A DNA stretch of 64,000 nt from Actinospica durhamensis (GCF_018139695.1 NZ_JAGSOG010000007.1:17255-81254); one strand, 5' to 3'; counted from the stretch's first letter, positions 18,250 through 27,874 are shown. Numbers and translations are program-made. The notes: generated by a model from the sequence alone, not told the origin.

Positions 18250-18528
18250 CTACTCGAGACCGAGCGCGAAGGCCGCCTCGAGATCGACGTCGCTGTAGGC
18301 GCGGAAGGCCGTGTGGGTCTCGGTACGCAGGACGCCCTGGACCTTGTTGAGCCTGCCGGGGATGAGGTCGGCGAGGTCTTCGTGCCGGGGCACCCGCGCG
18401 ATGGCGATCAGGTCCCACTCACCGGTCACCGAGTAGACCTCGCTCACACCGTCGAGCGCCGCCACCGAGGTGGCGGTCTCCGGAACGAGCCCGGTCTCGG
18501 CCTTGATCATCACTATCGCGGTCACCAT
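18250..18528 (-). CDS. Stand-alone Lrp/AsnC ligand-binding (RAM) domain protein
   Basis: A 92-residue protein consisting only of the AsnC C-terminal effector-binding fold (TAIVMIKAETG, SVTGEWDLIAIARV, RTETHTAF). No DNA-binding helix-turn-helix is present. Such short proteins oligomerise and bind amino acids and may partner full-length Lrp proteins. The ATG lies 6 bases after TAAGCT on the minus strand (18535-18540), so the mRNA is probably leaderless. It diverges from the NYN gene. Confidence 0.85.
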   Translation of the reverse strand: MVTAIVMIKAETGLVPETATSVAALDGVSEVYSVTGEWDLIAIARVPRHEDLADLIPGRLNKVQGVLRTETHTAFRAYSDVDLEAAFALGLE

Positions 18529-18646
18529 GAGGCCAGCTTACGACGGGCCCGCGCCGGAGCGCGCGGGGGCTCTCGCCGGGCGCGTGAAAGCGTCTACCCT
18601 GGGAAATACCCGAATACCGACAGTCGGTGGCGACGAGAGGCGGATG

Positions 18647-20188
18647 ATGAGCGGCGAGGATGCCGGGGCGGACGCGCTCGGCGCGCCCGAGCCCCCCGCC
18701 GCGCCCACGCCGCCGGCGCCGCCACTGCCGCCGCACGCGCCCGAGCCCCCGGCGCCGCCGGTCTCCGTGGCGCCCGTGGCCGCCGCCGATCCCGCGCCGG
18801 ACGACGCCGCCGACGACGCGGCCGCATACGCCCCGCAGGATGCGGCCGCACACCCGGCCGACGGCGCCCCCGACTCCCACGTCGACCTCGTCGCCACGCT
18901 CTCCGAGCCGGTGCGCGCCCGCGTGCTCGACTTCGCGGCGCAGGTGGCGGGCGGCCTGAGCCACGCGGCCCTGCCGGCCTCGCTGCGTCCCTTCGCCCGG
19001 TTCACCCCGGCCAAGCGGGCCAGGCTCGCGGCCACGCCGCTCGCGGCTGCGCTCGAGGCGGACGGGGTCTTCCGCGGCCGGGTGGCCGAGCGGGTGCGCG
19101 AGACGTACCCGGAGGTGGCCCAGACCCTCTTCGCCGGCCACATCCCGCCGGCCGCCGACCCGCGCGACGTCGCGGCCATCGCCTATGTGCTGCGTCCGGA
19201 GGGCTGGACGCTCCTGCTCGAGCAGGCCGAGCTCGCCGCGCGCGAGTCCGAGCGCGCGCTGGCGGACGAGCATCTGGGCGACGAGGTGGCCAGGCTCAAG
19301 GCCGAGATCGACACGCTGCGCGAACAGGCCAAGAGCGAGATCGACACGCTGAAGGCGGAGCTGACCGCCGAGCGGCGCGAGGGCGACTCGCTGCGGCGGC
19401 GCATCCGCCAGCTCGAGGCCGACATGCGCCGCGCCCAGGCCCAGGCCCGCGAGGCCCTCGCGGAGGGCGGCGTCGTGCAGAACGCCGCCGCGGTCCAGGT
19501 CGCGGCCGCCGAGGCCGAGCTGCGCCGGGTGCGGACCCGGCTGACCGAGGCCGAGGCCGCGCTCGAGTCGTCCCGCAAGGCCGGCAAGGCCAGCCGCGGC
19601 GCCGACGACCTACGGCTGCGGCTGCTGCTCGACACCATCAGCGAGGCCGCCGCGGGCCTGCAGCGCGAGCTGGCCATCGCGCCCAGCAGCGCCCGCCCGG
19701 CCGACACGGTCGAGGCCGTGCGCGCCGACGCCATCGGCGCCCACGACGTCGAGGGCCAGGCCAGGGCCGGCGACGACCCGGCGCTGCTCGATGCGATGCT
19801 GGCGCTGCCCCGCGCGCACCTGATCGTCGACGGCTACAACGTGACGAAGACCGGGTTCCCCACGCTGTCCCTGCACGAGCAGCGGATCAGGCTGCTCAAA
19901 GGCCTCGGCGGCATCGCCGCGCGCACCGGCGCGGAGATCACCTGCGTCTTCGACGGCGCCGAGCTGGCCGGCCCGGTCCCGGTGCCCCCGCACAAGGGGG
20001 TCAGGGTGCTGTTCTCCAAGGGCGGCGAGATCGCGGACGCGCTCATCCGCAGGCTCGTCGCCGCCGAGCCCCAGGGCCGGCCGCTGATCGTGGTCTCCTC
20101 CGACAAGGAGGTCGCCGACGGGGTGCGCCGCAGCGGCGCCCGCCCGGTGCCGTCCTCGATGCTGGTGCGCCGCCTCGGCCGGTCCTGA
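18647..20188 (+). CDS. NYN (PIN-like nuclease) domain protein
   Basis: A 513-residue protein. The first ~75 residues are Ala/Pro-rich. A helical region (~80-180) follows, then a long charged coiled coil (~205-330) and a C-terminal NYN/YacP-type PIN-like domain. That domain has the acidic metal-site residues in HLIVDGYNVTKTG, CVFDGAEL and VVSSDKEVADG. RNA cleavage or RNA binding is the likely role. ATG 18644 and ATG 18647 are both possible; AGAGG fits 18647 better (6-base spacing). A TACCCT -10 box (18595-18600) and the small inverted repeat ACCGACAGTCGGT (18616-18628) lie upstream. Its place after qcrB is conserved in Streptomyces. Confidence 0.85.
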   Translation: MSGEDAGADALGAPEPPAAPTPPAPPLPPHAPEPPAPPVSVAPVAAADPAPDDAADDAAAYAPQDAAAHPADGAPDSHVDLVATLSEPVRARVLDFAAQVAGGLSHAALPASLRPFARFTPAKRARLAATPLAAALEADGVFRGRVAERVRETYPEVAQTLFAGHIPPAADPRDVAAIAYVLRPEGWTLLLEQAELAARESERALADEHLGDEVARLKAEIDTLREQAKSEIDTLKAELTAERREGDSLRRRIRQLEADMRRAQAQAREALAEGGVVQNAAAVQVAAAEAELRRVRTRLTEAEAALESSRKAGKASRGADDLRLRLLLDTISEAAAGLQRELAIAPSSARPADTVEAVRADAIGAHDVEGQARAGDDPALLDAMLALPRAHLIVDGYNVTKTGFPTLSLHEQRIRLLKGLGGIAARTGAEITCVFDGAELAGPVPVPPHKGVRVLFSKGGEIADALIRRLVAAEPQGRPLIVVSSDKEVADGVRRSGARPVPSSMLVRRLGRS

Positions 20189-20336
20189 CCTGCTGACGAT
20201 CAGTCGGATTACTCGCCCGATCGAGCGAACGCGTTTGGCCCGCCGGTTGCGTGACCGATAGCTTGCGCTGCGTTCTACGACTGCCGTCGGGACGCGCAGG
20301 ATGTGTCCCAGCCCGCTCGAGAGGGGTGACGCCGCC

Positions 20337-21494
20337 TTGGCGTCGCACGCGCAAGTTCCGCGACACCGCGCCGCGCACAGCGTCGTGCTGCGGCGTGGGG
20401 TCCCGGCCGCCTCGGTCACCGCGGTCGCCTGCGCCGCCATCGGCCTCGTTCCCGCCGTGGGGAACGCCGCGCCGGCGCCGGGCACGGCCACCGCGGGATT
20501 CTCGGCCGATCCCCGGCTCGCCGCCGAGCAGCACATCGCCGACCTGTATCAGCAGGCTGAGGCCCTCACCCAGCAGTACGACGCCGACCAGGAGAGCATC
20601 GGCCGGCTCCAGGCCGCGGTCGCGGCCGAGTCCGGCCAGAGCGCGGCGGCACAGAGCCTGCTCGCCCGGCTGAGCGGCGGGCTCGGTCGGCTGGCGGCCG
20701 AGCAGTACCGCGACGTCGGCGACACCTCGTCGCTGACCCTGCTGTTCGCCACCCACCCCGACCTCTATCTCCAGCGCGCCGTGCTCAACGACCGGGTGGC
20801 CGCGCTCGACGCCCAGCAGGTGCAGTCCGCGCGGGTGCTCCAGGCCCAGCTCACCTCGCTGCGCGCGCTCGGCCAGACCGAACTGGCGAACCTTCAGCAG
20901 GCGCACGCGGCGCTGGTAGAGCAGCGTGCGACGATCGAGGCCGAACTCGCCCAGGCGCGCGCCCAGCTCGACTCCCTCGGCTTCGCCGACCGGCACGTGG
21001 TCGCCGAGGCACTGGCCGAGGGGGAGGGCGGCGACGGCTTCGGCACCGCCCAGTCCGTCCACCCGCCCTCGCTCGGCGCCCTGCTCGCCGCGGTGAACAC
21101 GGCCGTGGCCGGGTCCGGCGGGCAGGCGGACATCGACGCGGGCCGGGCCCAACGGGCCATCAGCGCCGCGTACGCCGAGTTGGGCAAGCCCTACGTCTGG
21201 GGCGCGGTCGGACCGTACGGCTTCGACTGTTCCGGGCTGATGCAGCACGTCTGGGCCAAGGCCGGGGTGATGCTGCCGCGGACCTCGCAGGAACAGGCCT
21301 CGATCGGCCCGCCGGTGCCGCTGAGCGGGATCCGGCCGGGAGACCTGGTGATCTACTTCGCCGGGCGCACCCACGTCGGCATGTACGTCGGGCACGGCCT
21401 GGTCATCCACGCGCCGCGGCCCGGTTCCGAGGTGCAGTTCGCCGCGCTGCGGGCCATGCCGATCAGCAAGATTGTGCGGCCGGACGGGAACTGA
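20337..21494 (+). CDS. Secreted NlpC/P60 peptidoglycan hydrolase (RipC-like)
   Basis: A 385-residue exported endopeptidase: an Arg-rich start with signal peptide, a coiled-coil region (~60-230) and a C-terminal NlpC/P60 domain. The domain holds the catalytic Cys in YGFDCSGLMQHVW, a His in RTHVGMYVG and a third polar residue in HGLVIHAP. It should cut the D-Glu-mDAP bond in cell-wall peptides. TTG 20337 gives the ASH... opening common in this family; the frame also permits ATG 20301. Position before PimB matches mycobacterial RipC. The last 32 bases overlap the convergent GT87 gene. Confidence 0.88.
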   Translation: MASHAQVPRHRAAHSVVLRRGVPAASVTAVACAAIGLVPAVGNAAPAPGTATAGFSADPRLAAEQHIADLYQQAEALTQQYDADQESIGRLQAAVAAESGQSAAAQSLLARLSGGLGRLAAEQYRDVGDTSSLTLLFATHPDLYLQRAVLNDRVAALDAQQVQSARVLQAQLTSLRALGQTELANLQQAHAALVEQRATIEAELAQARAQLDSLGFADRHVVAEALAEGEGGDGFGTAQSVHPPSLGALLAAVNTAVAGSGGQADIDAGRAQRAISAAYAELGKPYVWGAVGPYGFDCSGLMQHVWAKAGVMLPRTSQEQASIGPPVPLSGIRPGDLVIYFAGRTHVGMYVGHGLVIHAPRPGSEVQFAALRAMPISKIVRPDGN

Positions 21495-23025
21495 ACCCGG
21501 TGTCCGGATCGCTCGTGCCGGGGGTCGGGCCGTTCGTCTCGACATCGACGTCGGCCTCCCGCGCGCTACTCGCCTCGGCGGCGGGCCCGGTGGCCGTTCC
21601 GGTGGCCGGCTCCGCGCCGTCGCCCGCCGGGCCCGGTGCCTCGGCCGCGGCCGGTGCGTCCGCCGCGATGCCGACGTGCGCCCGCTCCACCTCGTCCACG
21701 GCGAAATCCGGGCGATCGGCGACGTCGTCCGCCACGGCCGTCGCCGCCTGCCCCTTGGGCAGCGCATAGGTACGCCAGAGCAGATAGCCGGCCCACACCG
21801 TGGCGATCACGAGCATGGAGTTGCGGCAGGTCAGGATGATCGCCGCGGTGCTGTTGCCCTTGAGCAGCCGGGGGAACATCAGCGGGAACTCGAGCTGGGT
21901 GATCGAGATCGTGGCCATCAGCAGCCAGCACGGCCCGGCCAGCACGGTGCCTCCGCGCGGCAGCGGCGTCAGGGCAAGGCAGAGCGCGACCAGGCCGCAG
22001 ATCCAGACCAGGTACTGCGGGCTGAGCACCCGGCTGGTGATGATCGAGATCAGCACCGCGACCAGGGCCGCGTCGTAGTAGACGCCCTCGCTCCAGCGCT
22101 GCGGGGTCAGCCGGGCCCGCCGGCGCCACCACAGCAGCCAGCAGAAGCCCAGCAGCGTGAGCAGTTCGCAGAACCTGGAGATCGAGCCGATGCCGGGGCC
22201 GAGGATCTCGAAGGAGCCGTAGCGGTTCTTGATCACGCCGTGGTAGCCCAGGTGGCGGGCCAACAGGAACGGCGTCGCGAGCACCGACTCGACCTCCAGG
22301 CCCCGGTCGTGCTCCTGGGACAGGAAGCCCAGCGCCCCCGGCAGGACCAGGATCAGGATGAGCGTCGGCACCGCGCCGCCGATCACGGCCCAGGTCACGG
22401 CGCGCCGCCCGCTCGGGCCCCGGGGCAGCCCGAAGACCAACGCGATCGGCCAGACCTTGACGATCGTGCCGAGCCCGATCGCCAGGCCGCGCACCCGCCA
22501 GGTCCACACCGCCGTGCGCAGCGCCACCGCGAGCCCGACCGAGGCGATCATCGTCACGGCGATGTCGTACCGGCCGAACACGATCGGGCCGAGCATGAAG
22601 ATCGCTGCCACGTACACGTACGCGCCCAGGTAGTCGGCCCGCTCGTGCCCGGTCTCCTCGGCCGTGCGCCAGCAGCGGTAGAGCACCAGCAGGAACACGG
22701 TCAGGTCCGAGACCAGGGCGAGGGTGTAGAAGGCGCTGTAGTAGCTCATCCCGGTGACCGAGCGGATCAGCCGCGGCACCGCGATCACGACGCCCGCGCC
22801 GGGAGGGTACTGCCAGGTCGGGTCATGCTGCGGGAACCTGCCCTGGGCGAAGATCTGCGACCACCGGTTGTAGAGCTTGACGTCGCCGATGATGTCGCCG
22901 TGCGAGATGTACGGGACCACGCTGTAGACGAACATCATCAGCACGCCCCTGGTCCACACCCAGCACGCCGCGGGCAGCGCCGCCGAGCGCAGCCGCGCGG
23001 GAGTGAGCATGCCCCGGAGGGTCAT
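21463..23025 (-). CDS. GT87-family polyprenyl-phosphate-mannose mannosyltransferase
   Basis: A 520-residue polytopic membrane protein (about 10-12 hydrophobic segments) of the DUF2029/GT87 type. An extracytoplasmic acidic loop follows the first helix (YISHGDIIGDVKLYNRWSQI), where GT-C enzymes keep the catalytic Asp. The disordered Ala/Pro/Glu-rich tail is ~90 residues. By analogy with Rv2181 it may add alpha-1,2-mannose to lipoglycans. ATG 23025 has AGGCGG upstream. It diverges from pimB, which supports a shared role in phosphatidylinositol mannoside or lipomannan assembly. Confidence 0.82.
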   Translation of the reverse strand: MTLRGMLTPARLRSAALPAACWVWTRGVLMMFVYSVVPYISHGDIIGDVKLYNRWSQIFAQGRFPQHDPTWQYPPGAGVVIAVPRLIRSVTGMSYYSAFYTLALVSDLTVFLLVLYRCWRTAEETGHERADYLGAYVYVAAIFMLGPIVFGRYDIAVTMIASVGLAVALRTAVWTWRVRGLAIGLGTIVKVWPIALVFGLPRGPSGRRAVTWAVIGGAVPTLILILVLPGALGFLSQEHDRGLEVESVLATPFLLARHLGYHGVIKNRYGSFEILGPGIGSISRFCELLTLLGFCWLLWWRRRARLTPQRWSEGVYYDAALVAVLISIITSRVLSPQYLVWICGLVALCLALTPLPRGGTVLAGPCWLLMATISITQLEFPLMFPRLLKGNSTAAIILTCRNSMLVIATVWAGYLLWRTYALPKGQAATAVADDVADRPDFAVDEVERAHVGIAADAPAAAEAPGPAGDGAEPATGTATGPAAEASSAREADVDVETNGPTPGTSDPDTGFSSRPAAQSC

Positions 23026-23086
23026 CGTGCCGCCTGTCTCTAGGTCGGGTTCGGGCATCGCGGGGCGGATCTGAGATCGTGGTCCC

Positions 23087-24250
23087 ATGGCCCGCACCCT
23101 CGTCGTGACCAACGACTACCCCCCGCGTCCCGGCGGTATCCAGGCATTCGTCCAAGCGATGGTGGATGGATTCACCCCTTCGGACGTGGTCGTGTACGCC
23201 TCGACCTGGCGCGGACACGTCGAGGAGTGCGCCCGGTACGACCGTGACAAGCCGTATCTGACGGTCCGTGACAAAACCACGATGATGATCCCCGACCCGG
23301 TGCGGGTACGCCGAGCGGTGGATCTCGCCAAGGCCGAGGGTTGCGACCGCGTGTGGTTCGGCGCGGCCGCCCCGCTGGCCCTGATGGCCCCGGCCCTGCG
23401 GCGCGGCGCCGGGGTGCAGCGCCTGGTCGCGACCACGCACGGGCACGAGGCCGGCTGGGCCCAGCTGCCCGTCGCCCGCCGGCTGCTGCGGCGCATCGGC
23501 GAGGGCGTGGACGTGGTCACCTATCTGACCGAGTACTACCACCGCGAGGTCGGCGACGTGCTCAGCCCCGCGGCCCGGGCGCGGATGACCCAGCTGCATC
23601 CGGGCGTCGACGTCGACGCCTTCCACCTGGGCGTGCGCAACGAGCCTGAGACGCTCGAGCTGCGCCGCGGCTTCGGCCTGGCCGACCGCCCCACCGTCGT
23701 GTGCGTCTCCCGGCTCGTGCCGCGCAAGGGCCAGGACACCTTGATCAAGGCCCTGCCACTGATCCGCAAGCTCGTCCCGGACGCCGCCCTGCTGATCGGC
23801 AGCGGCGGCCCCTACCGCGGTGAACTCGAGCGCCTCGTCAGGGAGACGGGCGTGGAGCGCGACGTGGTCTTCAGCGGCCCGGTCTCCTGGGCCGAGCTGC
23901 CCCGCCTCTACGCGGCCGGCGACGTGTTCGCGATGCCGTGCCGCACCCGCCGCGGCGGCCTCGACATCGAGGGCCTCGGCATCGTCTACCTGGAGGCGGC
24001 CGCGCTCGGCATGGCCGTGGTCGGCGGCGACTCCGGCGGCGCCCCGGACGCGGTGCTCGACGGCGAGACCGGCTACGTCGTGCCCGGCGGCGGTCCGGAC
24101 GCCGTCCGCTCCACCGCCGAGCGCGTCGCCGAACTGCTCGCCGACCCGGCCAAGGCCGAGCGCATGGGCAAGGCCGGGCGCGAGTGGGTCGAGCGCGAGT
24201 GGCGCTGGCCGCTGGTGCAGCGGAAGTTCCAGGACCTGCTCGGGCTCTGA
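23087..24250 (+). CDS. pimB: GT4 mannosyltransferase (PimB'-like)
   Basis: A 387-residue GT-B enzyme. Features are the N-terminal acceptor loop NDYPPRPGGIQAFV, the donor-site sequence VSRLVPRKGQDTLI, and the E-x7-E region in EGLGIVYLEAAALG. These match the phosphatidyl-myo-inositol monomannoside mannosyltransferase PimB' of actinobacteria, which adds the second mannose from GDP-Man on the cytoplasmic face. Lack of a strong ribosome site before ATG 23087 may mean a very short leader. The divergent neighbour is a GT87 enzyme. Confidence 0.85.
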   Translation: MARTLVVTNDYPPRPGGIQAFVQAMVDGFTPSDVVVYASTWRGHVEECARYDRDKPYLTVRDKTTMMIPDPVRVRRAVDLAKAEGCDRVWFGAAAPLALMAPALRRGAGVQRLVATTHGHEAGWAQLPVARRLLRRIGEGVDVVTYLTEYYHREVGDVLSPAARARMTQLHPGVDVDAFHLGVRNEPETLELRRGFGLADRPTVVCVSRLVPRKGQDTLIKALPLIRKLVPDAALLIGSGGPYRGELERLVRETGVERDVVFSGPVSWAELPRLYAAGDVFAMPCRTRRGGLDIEGLGIVYLEAAALGMAVVGGDSGGAPDAVLDGETGYVVPGGGPDAVRSTAERVAELLADPAKAERMGKAGREWVEREWRWPLVQRKFQDLLGL

Positions 24251-24343
24251 GGGGCGGGCAGCCGGGCGGCCGATCCGATCCCCGCCACTTCGGCCGAGCC
24301 CGGGGCGTCGGCCGGGATCTTCCGGCCCGATAGGCTCGTGGCC

Positions 24344-25165
24344 ATGGAGAGGATCACGACGCGCAACGCCACCTTCCAGCAGTGGGAGGCGCTGCTCGGC
24401 AACCGGGCGAAGCGGCACCGGACCGGACGGTTCCTGGTTCAGGGGGTACGGCCGCTCACGCTCGCGCTGCGCTACCGCTGGCCGGTGGAGGCGCTGATCT
24501 TCGATCTGGACCGCCCGCTCAGCCGCTGGGCCGCCGACACCCTGCGGGCGAGCCGGGCGCCGCAGTACGGCATGGCCGGGGAGCTGATGGCCGAGCTCGG
24601 CGAGAAGGAGTCCGCGCCGCCGGAGCTTCTCGCCGTACTCGCCACGCCCCCGGACGACCTCGGCCGGATCGAGCCGCCCGTCGAGGAGGCCTTCCTCGGC
24701 CTCGTCTTCGACCGCCCGACCAGCCCGGGGAATCTGGGCTCGATCATCCGCTCCGCGGACGCCTTCGGGGCCCACGGCGTGCTCGTCTCCGGCCACGCGG
24801 CCGACCCGTACGACCCCAAGTGCGTGCGGGCGAGTACGGGCTCGCTGTTCGCGCTGCCCACGGTCCGGGTGCCCTCGAGCGCCGAGGTGCTCGACTGGGT
24901 CGCCTTCCACCGCGGGCAGGGCACGCCGATCCGCCTGGTGGGCACGGACGAGCACGGCGAGGCCGACATCGGCGAATTCGACCTCACCGGCCCGACCCTG
25001 CTGGCGATCGGCAACGAGACCAGCGGCCTGAGCCAGGCCTGGCGCGAGGCCTGCGACAGCCTGGTGCGCATCCCCATCGGGGGCGCGGCCAGCTCGCTCA
25101 ACGCGGCGAACGCGGCGAGTGTGGTGCTCTACGAGGCCGCGCGCCAGCGCAGAGCCGGCCGCTGA
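24344..25165 (+). CDS. TrmH/SpoU-family RNA 2'-O-methyltransferase
   Basis: A 273-residue SPOUT (trefoil-knot) methyltransferase using S-adenosylmethionine. Motif 1 is NLGSIIRSADAFGAHGVLVSG, motif 2 LLAIGNETSGLS and motif 3 IPIGGAASSLNAANAASV. The N-terminal ~110 residues form the substrate-binding domain of the rRNA/tRNA-methylating branch. ATG 24344 lies 7 bases after TAGGCT (24331-24336), consistent with a leaderless transcript; GTG 24338 is the alternative. The target nucleotide is unknown. Confidence 0.87.
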   Translation: MERITTRNATFQQWEALLGNRAKRHRTGRFLVQGVRPLTLALRYRWPVEALIFDLDRPLSRWAADTLRASRAPQYGMAGELMAELGEKESAPPELLAVLATPPDDLGRIEPPVEEAFLGLVFDRPTSPGNLGSIIRSADAFGAHGVLVSGHAADPYDPKCVRASTGSLFALPTVRVPSSAEVLDWVAFHRGQGTPIRLVGTDEHGEADIGEFDLTGPTLLAIGNETSGLSQAWREACDSLVRIPIGGAASSLNAANAASVVLYEAARQRRAGR

Positions 25166-25180
25166 CCGGAGCCCGTCGGC

Positions 25181-25918
25181 TCAGAACCGCTGGGCCTGCC
25201 CGTCCTCCAGCGGCCGGGCGCCGCCGGTGCTGACGCCCAGCCAGTTCAGCGCGCCGAGCAGGTGCTGCTGGAACGGCACGTCGAGGTAGGCCTCGTCGGC
25301 GTGGCCGAGCGCGGTGTAGAAGGAGCGTCCGCCGCCGAAGTCCCGGCACCAGGCGATCGGGTGGTCCGGGCCCATCGTGCCGCCCTCGTAGCCCGCCTCG
25401 TCCACCGACAGCAGCACCCGTACGTCGGCGCGCGGATTGCGGCGGAAGGAGTACCACTCGTCCGTCCTGGCCCAGCTGGTGCCCAGATGCGCGGTGGCCG
25501 GATGCGTGTCGTCCTCGACCCGCATCACCGCCGGCTGGACGGCCGGGTGCTGGTCGAACCAGGCGCCCACCAGCTCGCCGAAGTACGGCCAGTCGTACTC
25601 CGTGGTGGACGCGCCGTGCACGCCGAGCCAGCTGCCGCCGCCGTCCATGTACGCCACCAGCGCTTCGCGGCCCTCGTCGTCGAGCACCTCGCCGCTGGTG
25701 GACAGGAACACGACCGCGTCGTAGCGCGCCAGCCGACCCTTGCGGAACGCGTGCACGCCCTCGCTCGCCTCGACCGCGAATCCGTGCTCGAGACCGAGCC
25801 GCTCGAACGCCTCGACCCCGGCCGGGATCGAATCGTGCCGGTAGCCCGTGGTCTTCGTGAAGACCAGGATCCGCGATATCTCGCCGTCCACCTCGGCTCG
25901 CCTCCGCCCATCGTTCAT
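25181..25918 (-). CDS. ThuA-domain protein (trehalose-utilisation family)
   Basis: A 245-residue class I glutamine-amidotransferase-like fold of the ThuA family: RILVFTKTTGYRHDSI at the start, VFLSTSGEVL, and WLGVHGASTTEYDWPYF in the nucleophile-elbow position, where no catalytic Cys is present. Family members are linked to 3-keto-sugar metabolism. It is the last gene of a four-gene operon, with ATGA overlap with the upstream gene. It may help process the oxidised sugar made by the operon's dehydrogenase. The exact reaction is unknown. Confidence 0.85.
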   Translation of the reverse strand: MNDGRRRAEVDGEISRILVFTKTTGYRHDSIPAGVEAFERLGLEHGFAVEASEGVHAFRKGRLARYDAVVFLSTSGEVLDDEGREALVAYMDGGGSWLGVHGASTTEYDWPYFGELVGAWFDQHPAVQPAVMRVEDDTHPATAHLGTSWARTDEWYSFRRNPRADVRVLLSVDEAGYEGGTMGPDHPIAWCRDFGGGRSFYTALGHADEAYLDVPFQQHLLGALNWLGVSTGGARPLEDGQAQRF

Positions 25919-26775
25919 CCGCGAAGGGTCGTCGCCGACGCGGGTGCCTCGGCCGACGCCCGCATCAGCTGCTCATGTCGGTCTATCACGGTTCGCAGCG
26001 TCCGCTCACCCGGGGTGTCCCAGACGTCCTGGTTGAAGATCTCCACTTCGGTGAATCCGTCGTATCCGGTGGCCCGCACGGCGCGCACGAACGCCGGTAT
26101 GTCGATCACACCGTCACCCACGTGCCCGCGCCCGAGCAGCGCGTCGGCCGGGATCGGGACGAGGAAGTCGCAGACCTGGAAGGCGTGGATCCGCCGCTGC
26201 GCCCCGGCCCGCTCGATCTGCCCGAACACCTGCGGATCCCACCAGATGTGGTAGGTGTCCACGCACACCCCGACGTTCTCGCAGCCGCTCCGCCGCTCGG
26301 CCTCCTCGGCGAGGTCGAGGGCCTGGCCGAGGGTCGAGACGACGGCCCGGTCGGCGCAGAACATCGGGTGCAGCGGCTCGATCGCGAGCTTGACGTTGCG
26401 CTCGCGTGCGTACGGGGCCAGAGTGGTGATCCCGTCCGCCACCGCCCGGCGCGCCGCCGTGAGATCCTTGCCACCCTGCGGCAATCCGCCCGCCACGAGA
26501 ACGAGAACGTCCGTGCCGAGGGCGACGCACTCGTCCACGGCCGCCTCGTTCTCGGCCTTCCAGTCCGGCGCGGTGAAGAAGCCGCCGCGGCACAGGCTGG
26601 TCACGGTCAGGCCGGACTCGCGCAGCAGGCGCGCGGCCTCGTCCAAGCCGTGCTCCGCGACCTTGTCCCGCCACAGCCCGATGCCCGCCACACCCGCGCT
26701 CACGCAGCCTTCGACGGCCTCGGCCAGCGACCAGCCCTTCGTGGTCCACTGGTTCAGTGCCAGCCGCTCAGTCAC
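25915..26775 (-). CDS. Sugar phosphate isomerase/epimerase-like TIM barrel
   Basis: A 286-residue xylose-isomerase-like (AP endonuclease 2) TIM barrel. Metal-site residues are visible in KLAIEPLHPM (Glu), VGVCVDTYHIWW (Asp/His), AFQVCDF and FTEVEIFNQ (Glu). The expected reaction is isomerisation or epimerisation of a keto sugar, or cleavage of a 3-keto-glycoside. GTG start at 26775 lies inside the end of the DUF993 gene (8-base overlap), and the stop overlaps the ThuA start, so the genes are tightly coupled. Confidence 0.85.
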   Translation of the reverse strand: MTERLALNQWTTKGWSLAEAVEGCVSAGVAGIGLWRDKVAEHGLDEAARLLRESGLTVTSLCRGGFFTAPDWKAENEAAVDECVALGTDVLVLVAGGLPQGGKDLTAARRAVADGITTLAPYARERNVKLAIEPLHPMFCADRAVVSTLGQALDLAEEAERRSGCENVGVCVDTYHIWWDPQVFGQIERAGAQRRIHAFQVCDFLVPIPADALLGRGHVGDGVIDIPAFVRAVRATGYDGFTEVEIFNQDVWDTPGERTLRTVIDRHEQLMRASAEAPASATTLRG

Positions 26776-27874
26776 CGGTCCCCTCCTTCTTCAATCCATT
26801 GATTCCGCCGAGCCCCAGGTCGGCCAGGCGGCGCTGCGCGAGCTGCGGGTCGGGGAAGATCCCGCCCTGCTCGGCCAGCGCGAAGAGCGTGCGCAGGTGC
26901 GCCGCGTCCCGGGCCGACTCGAATCCGCCGACCATCCGGAAGTGCTCCTGATACCCCGACAGGTACGCCAGGAACACCACCCCGGTCTTGTAGTACGGGG
27001 TCGGCGCGGCGAAGATCTGCCGCGCCAGCGGGACCAGCGGGTCGAGTACGGCGCGGAACCCGGCCACGTCGCCCGCGTCGAGGCGGGCCAGGGCCGCGGC
27101 GGCCTGGGCGGCCAGCGGGTCGAACACGCCGAGCAGCGCGTGGCTGAAGCCCTGCTCGTCGCCCGCGATCAGCTCGGGGAAGTTGAAGTCGTCGCCGGTG
27201 TAGAGCCGCACGCCCTCCGGCAGCGCCCGGCGCAGCGCGACCTCGCGGTCCGCGTCCAGCAGCGAGACCTTGATGCCCTCGATCCGGCCGGCGTGCTCGC
27301 GGATGACGCCAAGCACGGCCTCGGCCGCCTCGTCGAGGTCCGCGCTGCCCCAGTAGCCGCGCAGCGCCGGATCGAACATGTCGCCGAGCCAGTGCAGGAT
27401 CACCGGCCGCTGCGCCCGGGCGAGCACCCGGGCGTAGACCGCCGCGTAGTCCTCGGCACCGCGCGCGCCGGCGGCCAGCGCGCGGCTGCACATGACCACC
27501 GGCTGCGCGCCCGCGCCCTCGACCAGGTCGAGCTGCTCCTCGTACGCGTCACCGATCTCAGTGAGCGAAAACGCCGCGCCGTCCGGCGTCGCGGGCAGCT
27601 GGTCCGTGCCGACTCCGCAGCACAGCAGCCCGCCCACCGACTCGGCCTCGGCGCCCGAACGCTTGATCAGCTCCTTGGTGGCGGCCCAGTCCAGGCCCAT
27701 GCCGCGCTGGGCGGTGTCCATCGCGTCGGCCACGCCGAGGCCGAGGGACCACAGCCGGTGGCGGAACGCGAGGGTCGCGTCCCAGTCGAGCGCCGCGGGT
27801 GCGCCGGGGCGCTGGTCGGCCGCCGGATCGGCCACGACGTGCGCGGCGGCGAAGACGGTGCGGGAGGAGGCCAT
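26768..27874 (-). CDS. DUF993 (dihydrodipicolinate-synthase-like) protein
   Basis: A 368-residue protein of the DUF993 family, distantly related to class I aldolases. Visible blocks are AMDTAQRGMGLDW, VILHWLGDMFDPALRGYWG, IEGIKVSLLDA and VRLYTGDDFNFPELI. The lysine in GIKVSLLD is in the position of the Schiff-base lysine of DapA-type aldolases; this is inference. Its ATG shares one base with the stop of the oxidoreductase gene. It probably performs the carbon-carbon cleavage or dehydration step of the operon's pathway, and no substrate can be named. Confidence 0.8.
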   Translation of the reverse strand: MASSRTVFAAAHVVADPAADQRPGAPAALDWDATLAFRHRLWSLGLGVADAMDTAQRGMGLDWAATKELIKRSGAEAESVGGLLCCGVGTDQLPATPDGAAFSLTEIGDAYEEQLDLVEGAGAQPVVMCSRALAAGARGAEDYAAVYARVLARAQRPVILHWLGDMFDPALRGYWGSADLDEAAEAVLGVIREHAGRIEGIKVSLLDADREVALRRALPEGVRLYTGDDFNFPELIAGDEQGFSHALLGVFDPLAAQAAAALARLDAGDVAGFRAVLDPLVPLARQIFAAPTPYYKTGVVFLAYLSGYQEHFRMVGGFESARDAAHLRTLFALAEQGGIFPDPQLAQRRLADLGLGGINGLKKEGTGD

